Assembly: GCA_902565895.1 (NCBI GenBank)
Contig: CACFGV010000009.1
Location: forward strand, 1 to 64,000
Source: K189A clade bacterium
GTDB lineage: Bacteria > Pseudomonadota > Gammaproteobacteria > Pseudomonadales > Azotimanducaceae
Direction of reading: 5' to 3'
Length of the DNA stretch: 64,000 nucleotides
Each line of letters starts with the position of its first letter. Position 1 is the first letter of the stretch. The notes under the pieces were generated by a model. It saw only the letters and a list, made by a program, of their open reading frames with translations, was not told where the DNA came from and searched no databases. Made by a program: the position numbers and the translations under genes. Below, in pieces: positions 1-8,369 of the stretch.

Positions 1-162
1 GAGCAGGGGGAAGTTGTTACCGGATTGCTTTACGTTGACCCCGATCCAGTAGAATGTCACGACATTATGGGCACCGTGGATCAACCGCTAAATGAGCTCG
101 ACGAGTCGCAATTGTGCCCTGGTAGCGAGGCACTTGTGGGCATAAACGACAGTTATCGTTAG
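1..162 (+). CDS. 2-oxoacid:ferredoxin oxidoreductase beta subunit, C-terminal fragment
   Basis: Frame 1 is open from the window edge to a TAG at 160-162, giving the last 53 residues of a protein. The segment with LLYVDPDP, then QPLNELDE, then LCPGSEAL near the end matches my memory of the C-terminus of the thiamine-diphosphate beta subunit of 2-oxoglutarate or pyruvate:ferredoxin oxidoreductases (KorB/PorB type), which oxidatively decarboxylate a 2-oxoacid to the acyl-CoA while reducing ferredoxin. Only the tail is visible, so substrate, TPP site and cluster ligands cannot be checked. It is followed by a 166-base gap with the promoter of the next gene, so it is probably the last gene of its operon. 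Confidence 0.7.
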   Translation, partial: EQGEVVTGLLYVDPDPVECHDIMGTVDQPLNELDESQLCPGSEALVGINDSYR

Positions 163-230
163 TTGTTGTAACGACCAGGCCTTGCACTTACTCCGATCGC
201 CAAAAGCCGCGAGAATGCGCAGATTTGACC

Positions 231-258
231 TTGCCCGTTGTAGTGAAATTTCTATAAT
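231..258 (+). promoter_or_regulatory. candidate sigma70 promoter of gap
   Basis: TTGCCC at 231-236 and a perfect TATAAT at 253-258 are separated by 16 bases, about 70 bases upstream of the GAPDH start. A TTGACC at 225-230 would give a 22-base spacer and is less likely to be the -35. Seen by eye only. Confidence 0.55.
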
Positions 259-328
259 GGCGCCGCATTAAAAACCCTGCGACTCCAAACCGGCCGCCGT
301 GGCGGCAGCACACATATGAGGACACGCT

Positions 329-1798
329 GTGGCACTACCTAGCCTTGAAGATTACTTCCCCGATTGGAAACAGCGCGAGGCGCTCGCTGAGGCGATGATA
401 CCGCTGATCGGTAAGCTCTATCGCAACAATGTGGTGGTGTACTGCTATGGGCGAGCGCTCTACAACCAGAGTGTGACGCAACTCATGAAGGCGCATCGGT
501 ACGTGCGACAACTGGCACAAAACGAACTGTCGGAGTTTGAAACCTACCCGATATTGGTGGCGATGAGCGAGCTAGATCTGGGGCCCTGCCACGTAGACGT
601 GGGTAAGCTGGCCTCAACCCTCATCGAAAATAACATGCAAGACGAAGCAGAGATTAAACGTTTTGTGCTTGAGCAGTGCAGCAAGGTCATTGGTGTAACC
701 ACACCGCCTTTGTCAGAGCCTCAAGATGTCGTGCTCTATGGCTTTGGTCGTATCGGCCGTTTGCTGGCTCGATTGCTTATCGAAAAAACCGGGGGAGGCA
801 CCCAGCTGCGGCTGCGAGCGATTGTGGTACGAAGGAGTGGCGCGAATGACTTGATGAAACGGGCTGGATTACTGCGGCGCGACTCAGTTCATGGCAGTTT
901 CCAGGGCACCATTAGAGTGGATGAAGAGAACGAATGCATTATCGCCAACGGTAATGTTATTCGTGTTATCTATGCCGAAGGGCCGGACAAGGTAGATTAC
1001 ACAGCCTTTGGTATCTCGAATGCTATTGTGATTGACAATACCGGCGCTTGGAGTGATGAGGAAGGCCTTTCCCAGCACCTTAAGTCTAAAGGTGCGTCTC
1101 GCGTGATTCTCACTGCTCCCGGTAAAGGCGGTATCAAGAACATTGTTGCTGGCATAAACCACCGGGACATTGAGCCAAGCGATAATATTTTGGCTGCAGC
1201 AAGCTGTACGACGAACGCGATCGTGCCGGTGCTCAAAGCCGTAAACGACCGCTTTGGCATTGTTAATGGCCATATGGAGACGGTTCACGCCTATACCAAT
1301 GACCAAAATCTAATCGACAATTTTCATAAGAAAAATCGTCGCGGTCGTGGCGCGCCGCTCAATATGGTCATAACCGAAACTGGCGCATCGTCGGCGGTAA
1401 CGAAGCTGCTGCCCGAATTGGACGGCAAGCTCACTGGTAATGCGATTCGGGTACCTACACCGAATGTGTCATTGGTTATTTTGAATTTGACGCTTAACGA
1501 AACCACTGATGAGACCGAGGTCCAGGAGTTTTTACGCACCTCGGCGCTGCACGGTAAGTTACAACGCCAAATCGACTTTACGACCTCGCCGGATATTGTG
1601 TCGTCTGATCTTGTCGGCAACCGCCACGCCTGTATTGTCGACGGCGAGGCGATCATCGTTAAGGAAAACCGCGCTGTGCTCTATGTCTGGTACGACAATG
1701 AATTTGGTTACTCATGTCAGGTTGTCCGCGTGGTGCAGAAGATGGCTGGCATTTCGTACCCGCTGATACCTGAAAATGTTGAAGATATGGGGTTTTAG
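329..1798 (+). CDS. gap: glyceraldehyde-3-phosphate dehydrogenase, long form
   Basis: Catalyses the NAD(P)-dependent oxidative phosphorylation of glyceraldehyde 3-phosphate in central carbon metabolism, in the cytoplasm. The 489-residue protein has an N-terminal extension of about 130 residues before the Rossmann dinucleotide motif GFGRIGR (138-144); the catalytic SCTTN motif places the active cysteine at residue 293, and the C-terminus keeps the YDNEFGYS motif. Ordinary GAPDHs are about 330-340 residues; the extended form is known from gammaproteobacteria such as Pseudomonas and Vibrio. The start follows an AGGA-type site (317-320) and a good promoter. The next gene, gltX, begins 9 bases after the stop, so the two may be co-transcribed. 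The role of the extension is not evident from the sequence. Confidence 0.93.
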   Translation: MALPSLEDYFPDWKQREALAEAMIPLIGKLYRNNVVVYCYGRALYNQSVTQLMKAHRYVRQLAQNELSEFETYPILVAMSELDLGPCHVDVGKLASTLIENNMQDEAEIKRFVLEQCSKVIGVTTPPLSEPQDVVLYGFGRIGRLLARLLIEKTGGGTQLRLRAIVVRRSGANDLMKRAGLLRRDSVHGSFQGTIRVDEENECIIANGNVIRVIYAEGPDKVDYTAFGISNAIVIDNTGAWSDEEGLSQHLKSKGASRVILTAPGKGGIKNIVAGINHRDIEPSDNILAAASCTTNAIVPVLKAVNDRFGIVNGHMETVHAYTNDQNLIDNFHKKNRRGRGAPLNMVITETGASSAVTKLLPELDGKLTGNAIRVPTPNVSLVILNLTLNETTDETEVQEFLRTSALHGKLQRQIDFTTSPDIVSSDLVGNRHACIVDGEAIIVKENRAVLYVWYDNEFGYSCQVVRVVQKMAGISYPLIPENVEDMGF

Positions 1799-1807
1799 TC
1801 GTCTCTT

Positions 1808-3292
1808 ATGACCGTTAGAACGCGCATCGCCCCTTCTCCTACGGGCGATCCTCATGTTGGCACTGCCTACATGGCACTGTTTAACTGGGCATTTGCGCGG
1901 CAGCACGACGGTCAGTTTGTGTTGCGGATTGAAGATACCGATCAGGCACGCAGCACCCCAGAGTCAGAACAGGCGATTTTCACCGTGCTGCGATGGCTCG
2001 GCCTGGATTGGGACGAGGGCCCCATCGTTGGTGGACCCCATGGGCCCTACCGACAGAGCGAAAGGCAGGCGTTGTATCTAGAGCACATTGAAAAACTGCT
2101 CGCACAGGGCGATGCCTTTCACTGCTTTTGCTCGAAGCAACGCCTTGATGAGGTGCGAGCAGAACAACAAGAGGCAAAGCAAACCACCCGTTACGACGGC
2201 CACTGTCTTGGGCTCTCAGCCGATGAGGTTGCCAAGCGCTTGGCGGCGGGGGAACCCAGTGTGGTGCGTATGCGCGTTCCTGAAACTGGAGCTTGTACCT
2301 TTAAGGATCGGCTGCGTGGCGAGGTAACCATTCCCTATAGCCAAATCGATATGCAGGTATTGCTCAAGGCCGATGGCATGCCGACCTACCATTTTGCCGT
2401 CGTGGTGGATGACCACCTGATGGGGATCACTCACATTCTTCGGGGTGAAGAGTGGCTTAACTCGGTACCAAAACACCAACTGCTGTACCAATATTTTGAT
2501 TGGCCGATGCCCGAACTGGTGCACCTGCCGTTGCTGCGCAATACTGATCAAAGCAAGTTATCGAAACGCAAAAACCCGACCAGCGTCACCTACTATCGTG
2601 ACCAAGGTTACCTGCCCGAAGCGTTACTTAACTATTTGGGTCTGATGGGTTGGTCGATGCCCGATGAAGAGGAACTGTTCACCTTGCAGCAAATGGTCCA
2701 GGCCTTTGATATTGATCGCATCTCCACCAGCGGTCCGATCTTTGATCAAGACAAACTTAGATGGATGAACGGTCAATATCTGCGCGCGTTGGATGCCGAG
2801 GCCTATGCGGAAAAAGTGCAAGAATGGTTACTGAATAAAGATCGTCTCCGTGACCTCATTCCATTAGTCCAAGAACGGGCAGAGCGACTGTCTGATTTGT
2901 TGCCGCTTGTCGATTACTTACTGGGCGCTAGGCGAGCGCTTAAGCCGGAAGATTTTGCGCACAAAAAATTAGAACGTGAACAGGTCGTCAAAGTTATTCA
3001 TCACACCTTGGCATTGTTTGACCGCAAGCGCAGTTGGCAGCGAGATGATCTTTATGAATCCATTAAAGCCCTCGCCGAGCAATGTGATTTAAAGCTGCGC
3101 GAGTTTTTATTTCCTTTGTTTATTGCCATCAGCGGTCGTGAAGTATCGCTGCCATTGTTTGATTCGCTGATCTTTCTGGGCCCTGATCTTTCTCGTGGCC
3201 GACTGCGAGATGCCCTTGAGGTTCTTGCTATTTCAGGGAAAGAACGCAAACGACTGGACAAAGCGTTAGATCAGCTTCAGTTGTCTGATTGA
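1808..3292 (+). CDS. gltX: glutamate-tRNA ligase
   Basis: Charges tRNA-Glu with glutamate in the cytoplasm. The class I synthetase signatures are clear: the HIGH-type motif PSPTGDPHVG at residues 9-18, and the KMSKS-type loop KLSKR at 250-254. The length of 494 residues is normal for bacterial GltX. The C-terminal half is the usual helical anticodon-binding region. It starts 9 bases after gap and is followed at 57 bases by a tRNA-Ala gene. No sign of a truncated or duplicated non-discriminating paralogue is visible here. Whether it also charges tRNA-Gln cannot be told from this sequence alone. Confidence 0.95.
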   Translation: MTVRTRIAPSPTGDPHVGTAYMALFNWAFARQHDGQFVLRIEDTDQARSTPESEQAIFTVLRWLGLDWDEGPIVGGPHGPYRQSERQALYLEHIEKLLAQGDAFHCFCSKQRLDEVRAEQQEAKQTTRYDGHCLGLSADEVAKRLAAGEPSVVRMRVPETGACTFKDRLRGEVTIPYSQIDMQVLLKADGMPTYHFAVVVDDHLMGITHILRGEEWLNSVPKHQLLYQYFDWPMPELVHLPLLRNTDQSKLSKRKNPTSVTYYRDQGYLPEALLNYLGLMGWSMPDEEELFTLQQMVQAFDIDRISTSGPIFDQDKLRWMNGQYLRALDAEAYAEKVQEWLLNKDRLRDLIPLVQERAERLSDLLPLVDYLLGARRALKPEDFAHKKLEREQVVKVIHHTLALFDRKRSWQRDDLYESIKALAEQCDLKLREFLFPLFIAISGREVSLPLFDSLIFLGPDLSRGRLRDALEVLAISGKERKRLDKALDQLQLSD

Positions 3293-3348
3293 TTCAGGGT
3301 CCCAGGATTGACAGCGTTAGAGTCGCTCCCTACCATGTCGCGCTCTTT

Positions 3349-3424
3349 GGGGCCATAGCTCAGCTGGGAGAGCGCGTGAATGGCATTCACGAGGTCGGGA
3401 GTTCGATCCTCCCTGGCTCCACCA
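3349..3424 (+). tRNA. tRNA-Ala(GGC)
   Basis: A 76-base cloverleaf: acceptor GGGGCCA pairs with TGGCTCC (one G-U), D stem GCTC/GAGC, anticodon stem CGTGA/TCACG around loop ATGGCAT with anticodon GGC at 34-36, T stem GGGAG/CTCCC with loop TTCGATC, and an encoded CCA end. It reads GCC/GCT alanine codons. It lies on the same strand directly after gltX. Confidence 0.97.
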
Positions 3425-3432
3425 CATCTCTC

Positions 3433-3453
3433 AACGGTTTCTTGCAAACCGTT
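3433..3453 (+). terminator. hairpin after tRNA-Ala
   Basis: AACGGTTT at 3433-3440 and AAACCGTT at 3446-3453 form a perfect 8-bp stem with a 5-base loop, 8 bases after the tRNA 3' end. There is no T run after it, so it may be a weak or factor-assisted terminator or a processing signal for the tRNA 3' trailer. Confidence 0.45.
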
Positions 3454-3546
3454 ACCATCATGTCGCGATATAGTCACAAGCTCACCTTCTAAATGAGTGA
3501 GATGCTAGGTGGCTTTGGTCGAAAGTTGTAAATAAGTGGAGTAGTT

Positions 3547-3822
3547 ATGGATGAAGCAGAGTTTGTCGTACCTGGATGGCGCGTAGTCGACGATTGTTTA
3601 TGTCGCGACTTCGAGTTTGCAGATTTCTCTGCGGCCTTTGCATTCATGACCCGTGTGGCGTTACTTGCCGAACAATCCGAACATCATCCGAACTGGGCCA
3701 ACATATACAACAAGGTCAGTATTCAACTGACGACCCATGACGCGGGTAACACGGTGACGGGCAAGGACTATGGCCTGGCTCTTGGAATCAATCAGATAGT
3801 TGATGGCGATATCGCTAAGTAG
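3547..3822 (+). CDS. phhB: pterin-4a-carbinolamine dehydratase
   Basis: Dehydrates 4a-hydroxytetrahydropterin, recycling the cofactor of aromatic amino acid hydroxylases. The 91-residue length is typical and the family signature EHHPNW is present at about residues 44-49, followed by the conserved segment with [12 protein letters not shown]. The start follows GGAG (3538-3541) at good spacing. No phenylalanine hydroxylase (phhA) lies in the window, so this copy is orphaned here. In some bacteria the same fold also serves in molybdopterin-related or regulatory roles; nothing here supports that. The following ferredoxin gene begins 80 bases downstream. Confidence 0.88.
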   Translation: MDEAEFVVPGWRVVDDCLCRDFEFADFSAAFAFMTRVALLAEQSEHHPNWANIYNKVSIQLTTHDAGNTVTGKDYGLALGINQIVDGDIAK

Positions 3823-3902
3823 TTAGATATGGCCGTAATTGATATTGCATAGTCTCGTACCCTTTGGGTAAATTCCAACCAACAGTAGAGGAGAACTGGC
3901 GC

Positions 3903-4223
3903 ATGCCGAAAATTACGTACATTGAGCATAATGGCACCCAACACGAGGTTGATGCGGAAGTAGGCGTCTCGGTGATGCAAGCTGCCATCGACAATCTGGT
4001 ACCTGGAATAGATGCGGACTGTGGTGGTGAGTGTTCCTGTGCGACATGCCACGTCATGGTTAAAGAAGACTGGGTGGCCAAGACAGGGTCACCAGAAGAA
4101 GGCGAGGAGTCTATGCTGGATCTGAATCCAGAGCGCCAAGGGAACTCGCGGTTATCTTGTCAAATTACAGTTACCGAAGAGCTAGATGGACTGATCGTTG
4201 ACCTCCCGGAGTTCCAGTTCTAA
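3903..4223 (+). CDS. [2Fe-2S] ferredoxin partner of the P450
   Basis: A putidaredoxin/adrenodoxin-type ferredoxin of 106 residues that passes electrons to a cytochrome P450. Cluster ligands are Cys40, Cys46, Cys49 and Cys86 (pattern C-x5-C-x2-C then a distant C); Cys44 is an additional cysteine inside the loop. An ATG 39 bases upstream is open, but the ATG at 3903 has an AGAGGAGA ribosome site (3887-3894) at ideal distance and gives the usual N-terminus, so I use it. Its stop overlaps the start of the P450 (TAATG at 4221-4225), so the two are translationally coupled. A ferredoxin reductase is not next to it. Confidence 0.9.
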   Translation: MPKITYIEHNGTQHEVDAEVGVSVMQAAIDNLVPGIDADCGGECSCATCHVMVKEDWVAKTGSPEEGEESMLDLNPERQGNSRLSCQITVTEELDGLIVDLPEFQF

Positions 4224-5467
4224 TGAGTGAAGCCATACAGCCGAGGATGATTGATTTCAAGCCTCACGAGATTCCCCTGGAAGATTTCGACATCAGTCAG
4301 CGAGAGCTGTGGTCTGAGGACCTAAAGATGGCCTATTTCGAACGGCTGCGAGAAGAAGCACCTGTTCACTACTGTAAGGACTCCGAGTTTGGGCCTTATT
4401 GGTCGGTCACGCGCTACGCAGACATTATGGAAGTCGACTCAAATTGGCAGGACTTTTCCTCGGAACCGGCGATCACCATCATTGACCCCGAGGAAGACTT
4501 CCCGTTGCCGATGTTTATTGCAATGGATCCTCCCAAGCATGACGACCAACGTAAAACCGTGCAGGGGTCGGTGGCACCAGCTAACTTGAAGAACCTTGAA
4601 AGTACCATTCGCGGTCGCGTGCAAACGGTTTTGGATGAATTGCCGGTAGGCGAGGAATTCGATTGGGTCGACCGGGTCTCAATCGAACTAACGACACAAA
4701 TGCTCGCAACCCTTTTTGACTTTCCCTTTGAAGATCGGCGCAAGCTAACGCGCTGGTCTGATGTCGCCACTGGTGGTCCAGAAACCGGGGTAGTCGAAAC
4801 CGAGGAGCAGCGTCGTGAAGAGTTAATGGAATGCTTAGCGTACTTCACGCGGCTTTGGCAAGAGCGCCAAGAGCAGGGATTGTCCAATGACTTTATCTCG
4901 ATGTTGGCTCACGGCGAAGCAACCAAAGACATGTCGCCCGAGGAGTACTTGGGTAACCTGATTCTCCTAATAGTGGGCGGCAACGACACAACGCGTAATT
5001 CCATGACTGGCGGTGTGTTGGCGCTCAATGAAAATCCTGGGGAATACGCAAAATTGCGTAACAACCCTGGAGTAATTCCAAACATGGTGTCAGAAATAAT
5101 ACGTTGGCAAACGCCCTTGGCACATATGCGACGGATTGCCAACCGTGACTATGAGTTGGGTGGTCAGACCATTAAGCAAGGGGATAAAGTCATCATGTGG
5201 TACCTCTCGGGTAATCGTGATGAGCGGGCTATTGAAAACCCTAACGAGTTTATTATTGATCGAAAGCGCGCGCGCCAACATCTCTCCTTTGGATTCGGCC
5301 CGCATCGCTGCATGGGGAATCGGCTGGCAGAGTTGCAGCTACGAATACTTTGGGAAGAAATCCAAAAGCGCTTCCACATGGTCGAAGTGGTCGGAGAGGT
5401 CGAGCGTGTGCCATCGAACTTTGTGCATGGGTACACAAAAATGCCGGTAGTGCTGCACCCGTTGTAG
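4223..5467 (+). CDS. cytochrome P450, CYP153-type alkane hydroxylase
   Basis: 414 residues with all P450 hallmarks: I-helix oxygen-activation motif GGNDTT (252-257), ExxR motif EIIR (291-294) and the heme loop FGFGPHRCMG with the proximal thiolate Cys363. Segments such as AMDPPKHD near residue 100, ELTTQMLATLFDFPFEDRRK near 155-174 and EIIRWQTPLAHMRR near 291-304 match my memory of CYP153A enzymes, which hydroxylate the terminal methyl of medium-chain n-alkanes and fatty acids in marine hydrocarbon degraders. It is coupled to the ferredoxin upstream. The usual third component, an FAD ferredoxin reductase, is absent from the locus and must come from elsewhere. Confidence is high for P450, good for the CYP153 assignment, lower for substrate. 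Confidence 0.92.
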   Translation: MSEAIQPRMIDFKPHEIPLEDFDISQRELWSEDLKMAYFERLREEAPVHYCKDSEFGPYWSVTRYADIMEVDSNWQDFSSEPAITIIDPEEDFPLPMFIAMDPPKHDDQRKTVQGSVAPANLKNLESTIRGRVQTVLDELPVGEEFDWVDRVSIELTTQMLATLFDFPFEDRRKLTRWSDVATGGPETGVVETEEQRREELMECLAYFTRLWQERQEQGLSNDFISMLAHGEATKDMSPEEYLGNLILLIVGGNDTTRNSMTGGVLALNENPGEYAKLRNNPGVIPNMVSEIIRWQTPLAHMRRIANRDYELGGQTIKQGDKVIMWYLSGNRDERAIENPNEFIIDRKRARQHLSFGFGPHRCMGNRLAELQLRILWEEIQKRFHMVEVVGEVERVPSNFVHGYTKMPVVLHPL

Positions 5468-5579
5468 CCGTGAGTAACACCTGCGGCTTGGTAGTTTGTG
5501 GTCAGCGGAAGTGCACAGCGAACGGCGCGATTGGCTAATTAGACCCAGACTATGGCAACTTGGCATGGGGGGCCGGGTA

Positions 5580-6788
5580 ATGCGAGTAAGTCGGATAGCT
5601 GAAGGGATAGATGCGAAGAAAAGTGCAGCGATCAGTAGCGTGCATCGTATATTCAGAGCTTGTATCGCTAGCCTTGGCTTGTTGGCAGCGACACTTGCAG
5701 GTGCTGCCGAGCCATTAAAACCAGAAGCGATCTACGTCCAACGTCTTGATGCGCCTTCCCCACATTGGTTGATCCTTAATGACCCAAATTATTCGGGCAA
5801 CATGGACTCCAAGATCTACCTCATCGACGCCGATCGAAACCATACGCTAGGTATGCTGTCGGCGGGTGGATGGCGCAATGCCGTGGAGTACAGTCTAGAC
5901 TTCAAAACGATTTACTCGCCAGAAACGTATTACGAGCGAGGCACCCGCGGGCAGCGCGCGGATGTCTTGAGTTTTTACGATGTGGCGACGTTAAGTGTTC
6001 TTGGTGAAGTTAAGATACCGCCGAAACGAGGGTCTGGCGCGACACTGAGGGCATACAGCGGGCGCAGTGATGATGGTCGCTTTGTGTATGTGTTTAATAT
6101 GACGCCAGCCATGAGTGTTAGCGTTATAGATGTCACGCAACGCACTGTCACCGCAGAAATTACCACCGACGGTTGTGCCATGGTTTACCCAAGTGGTGAT
6201 CGTTCGTTTTTAAGCCTCTGTGGTAATGGCCGAATACGCCAGACCGTGCTTAACAACAATGGCGAGGTAACGGCCACGCGCTTCACCGACAGATTTTTCG
6301 ATCCAAACCAAGACCCATTGACGGAAAAAGCGACCCGTCTCACGGGCGACTGGTTCTTTGTGACTTTTCACGGTGCGGTTCACCAGGTTGAAGCTTCGGA
6401 CGCCGGTGTACGTGTTTTGCCAAGCTGGCCGTTACTTGACGAGCAACAATTGGCTGGGGGCTGGCGGCCAGGCGGCCCGCACTTTTTGGCAAGTCACCAC
6501 TCAGGTTTGTTATACGTCGGTATGAATCGTGGCGGTCCCGACTCACATAAAAAGCCAGGTGAAGAAATCTGGGTAATAAATGTCGCAGCAAAAAAACGGC
6601 AGCAAGTGGTTACGCCACCATCGCCGGTTACCCAATTGGCGGTATCAAGTGATGATAAGCCCTTGTTAGCTGCCGCCAGTGAAGGTCCTGAGATTTATCT
6701 GTTCGATGCTCTAGATGGAACGCCCAAGGGCAGCCTCTCGGCACCGATTTTGGGGGCGGGCGTATTGCAGTTTGTTGATGTCCGCTGA
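5580..6788 (+). CDS. aauB: TTQ amine dehydrogenase heavy chain
   Basis: The large beta-propeller subunit of a periplasmic quinoprotein amine dehydrogenase (methylamine or aromatic amine dehydrogenase), which oxidises primary amines to aldehyde and ammonia. Family features are the segment around LDAPSPHWLILND near the mature N-terminus, VSVIDVTQ and the GCAMVYPSG segment. The protein of 402 residues begins with an export signal whose hydrophobic core is CIASLGLLAATLAGA. Reading can be extended upstream to TTG at 5496, but ATG 5580 has a GGGGGGCC stretch 6 bases before it and gives a sensible signal peptide; ATG 5565 is a second option. Its stop overlaps the next start (TGATG). Followed by the light-chain gene, it supports an aromatic amine dehydrogenase-like enzyme. 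Confidence 0.85.
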   Translation: MRVSRIAEGIDAKKSAAISSVHRIFRACIASLGLLAATLAGAAEPLKPEAIYVQRLDAPSPHWLILNDPNYSGNMDSKIYLIDADRNHTLGMLSAGGWRNAVEYSLDFKTIYSPETYYERGTRGQRADVLSFYDVATLSVLGEVKIPPKRGSGATLRAYSGRSDDGRFVYVFNMTPAMSVSVIDVTQRTVTAEITTDGCAMVYPSGDRSFLSLCGNGRIRQTVLNNNGEVTATRFTDRFFDPNQDPLTEKATRLTGDWFFVTFHGAVHQVEASDAGVRVLPSWPLLDEQQLAGGWRPGGPHFLASHHSGLLYVGMNRGGPDSHKKPGEEIWVINVAAKKRQQVVTPPSPVTQLAVSSDDKPLLAAASEGPEIYLFDALDGTPKGSLSAPILGAGVLQFVDVR

Positions 6789-7336
6789 TGCTGTGGTTGG
6801 GCCTTACAAGCTTAGCCTTGGCGATTTGCGTCGTCGTGTTGGGAATCATGTTGTTGTCCATCGCACGGCAAATCGGCGTGCTGCATGAACGTACACAACC
6901 CCTTGCAAGCCGTCAGCAAACCCTGGACGTGCAACAAGGAGATGCGCTAGAGGGCCTTGTGTTGCCATTGGAAGCTAGACAAGGTCTTGAAGTTACGCTG
7001 CTATTCGTTGCGACAGCTTGTCCTGTGTGTCGATCGCTTCATGGCACCTATGCTGAACTGATAGCGGCTGATACTGCGAAAAATGGACTCTGGGTGTTTC
7101 CGATGGATAACCCGCAAGTCGTAGAAGACTACACAAGCACTCATCAGATACCCGGTAGCCGATGCCTGACTGACCCCCAGGTGGCAACTCGGTGCGCGGT
7201 CACGAAGACCCCCACGCTGGTGTGCTTGCAGTATTCTGACGATAATTGGCGATTGATGTTACGGCAACCAATAGATCGTGCGCAGCAGTTGGCTCGGGTG
7301 CTTACCCAAGCGCCAACAACGCGCGCTACCGCTTAG
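6788..7336 (+). CDS. mauD: MauD-like thioredoxin-fold maturation protein (first copy)
   Basis: A 182-residue protein with one N-terminal membrane segment (about residues 5-25) and a thioredoxin-like domain carrying a CPVC redox pair at Cys78 and Cys81. MauD proteins are needed for disulfide formation or isomerisation in the cysteine-rich amine dehydrogenase light chain in the periplasm. It is translationally coupled to the heavy chain upstream (TGATG at 6785-6789) and lies 23 bases before the light chain gene, an excellent position for that job. A second MauD-like gene lies at 10625-11227, so the cluster has two. This copy is more divergent and slightly shorter, with additional cysteines in RCLTDPQVATRC. 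Confidence 0.8.
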   Translation: MLWLGLTSLALAICVVVLGIMLLSIARQIGVLHERTQPLASRQQTLDVQQGDALEGLVLPLEARQGLEVTLLFVATACPVCRSLHGTYAELIAADTAKNGLWVFPMDNPQVVEDYTSTHQIPGSRCLTDPQVATRCAVTKTPTLVCLQYSDDNWRLMLRQPIDRAQQLARVLTQAPTTRATA

Positions 7337-7359
7337 ATTCTAATGAGGGGAGTTCGCTC

Positions 7360-7869
7360 ATGAATCGATTCGATTCAATCATCGATAAAGTGACTCGCAA
7401 AATTGCTCGACGCTCATCGCGACGACGTTTTCTAGCACGGCTGGGCAGTACTTTGGCTGTTGCTTCGGCGCTGCCAGTATTGCCGGTCAAGCGCAGCCAC
7501 GGAGCGGGTCCCCAAGCCGCTGAAGCGGGGGATCCACTCAGCTGTGATTATTGGCGGCACTGTGCCATCGACGGCTATTTGTGTGGTTGCTGTGGTGGTT
7601 CGGTCAATTCATGCCCGCCTGGTAGTGAAATTTCACCCGTTAGTTGGATTGGTACTTGCAAAAATCCAGTAGATGGGCGTGACTACGTCATCTCTTATAA
7701 CGATTGTTGTGGGAAGTCAGGATGCGGTCGTTGTTTCTGCAATACCAATGAAGGCGACCGGCCGGTGTATATGCCGGCTAAAAGTAACGACATCAACTGG
7801 TGTTTGGGAACCAGCAGCAACGCTTATCACTGTTCTACGGCTGTTGTTATCGGCACGGCAGCCGAATAA
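7360..7869 (+). CDS. aauA: aromatic-amine-dehydrogenase-type light chain (TTQ subunit)
   Basis: The small catalytic subunit that carries tryptophan tryptophylquinone. The leader has a twin-arginine motif RRRFLARLG (21-29) before a hydrophobic stretch. In the 169-residue precursor the two tryptophans that form TTQ are Trp96 (VSWIGTC) and Trp147 (DINWCLG); the aspartates equivalent to Asp32 and Asp76 of methylamine dehydrogenase are Asp71 and Asp115. There are 14 cysteines rather than the 12 of Paracoccus methylamine dehydrogenase; the additional pair (Cys78 in CGCCGG, Cys122 in SGCGRC) is what I recall from Alcaligenes aromatic amine dehydrogenase, so phenylethylamine- or tyramine-like substrates are more likely than methylamine. 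ATG 7360 was chosen because GAGGGGAG (7345-7352) precedes it and it starts the Tat leader; the frame is open further up. Confidence 0.9.
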   Translation: MNRFDSIIDKVTRKIARRSSRRRFLARLGSTLAVASALPVLPVKRSHGAGPQAAEAGDPLSCDYWRHCAIDGYLCGCCGGSVNSCPPGSEISPVSWIGTCKNPVDGRDYVISYNDCCGKSGCGRCFCNTNEGDRPVYMPAKSNDINWCLGTSSNAYHCSTAVVIGTAAE

Positions 7870-7920
7870 CAGGCGCACTCTGCGCTAGGCCAGTGTTCCT
7901 CGACCCAATCGAAGGAACTT

Positions 7921-8334
7921 ATGGAACTTATTAGTCAGAGCGGAATTGTAAACTGGTGGGCGATACTCGCCGCAACAGCCTTAGCCTTTTTGCTTGGAGG
8001 GCTTTGGTATGGACCACTCTTCGGTGCAGCTTGGCTCGAGGCGATCGGCAAAACTGAGGCTGATCTAGAACCTTCGGCCACCCCGTTTGTTGTGAGTTTT
8101 TTCGCCGCACTGCTGACGGCATTGGTGTTGGCATTGTTGTTAGCGCCAATACAGGTGAGTGGTTGGCTAGATGGCGCAGTACTGGGCTTATGGGTGGGTC
8201 TTGGTTTTATTGCGACCGCAATGGCGTCTGACGCATCTTTTTGTCGGTGGGGATTAAAACTGTTTCTGATTCAGTCCGGTTATAGAGTGTTATACAGTGT
8301 GCTTATGGGTGGCATTCTTGGCTATTGGCAATAA
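7921..8334 (+). CDS. DUF1761 membrane protein
   Basis: 137 residues with four predicted membrane helices; the N-terminus with NWWAILAATALAFLLGGLWY followed by GPLFGAAWL is the hallmark of the DUF1761 family, small membrane proteins of unknown function. It starts with ATG directly after a GAAGGAAC site and lies 51 bases after the amine dehydrogenase light chain and 35 bases before the cyclophilin gene, on the same strand. It is not part of characterised mau or aau clusters, so its presence inside this one is either a chance insertion or a lineage-specific addition. No catalytic residues can be pointed out. Confidence 0.8.
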   Translation: MELISQSGIVNWWAILAATALAFLLGGLWYGPLFGAAWLEAIGKTEADLEPSATPFVVSFFAALLTALVLALLLAPIQVSGWLDGAVLGLWVGLGFIATAMASDASFCRWGLKLFLIQSGYRVLYSVLMGGILGYWQ

Positions 8335-8369
8335 TCCCCATTTTGTATAACTGAACTAAGGAGTGAGCG

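Noticed and set aside
3289-3492. ORF over tRNA-Ala
   Set aside because: It is the tRNA region read as protein; the cloverleaf is perfect.
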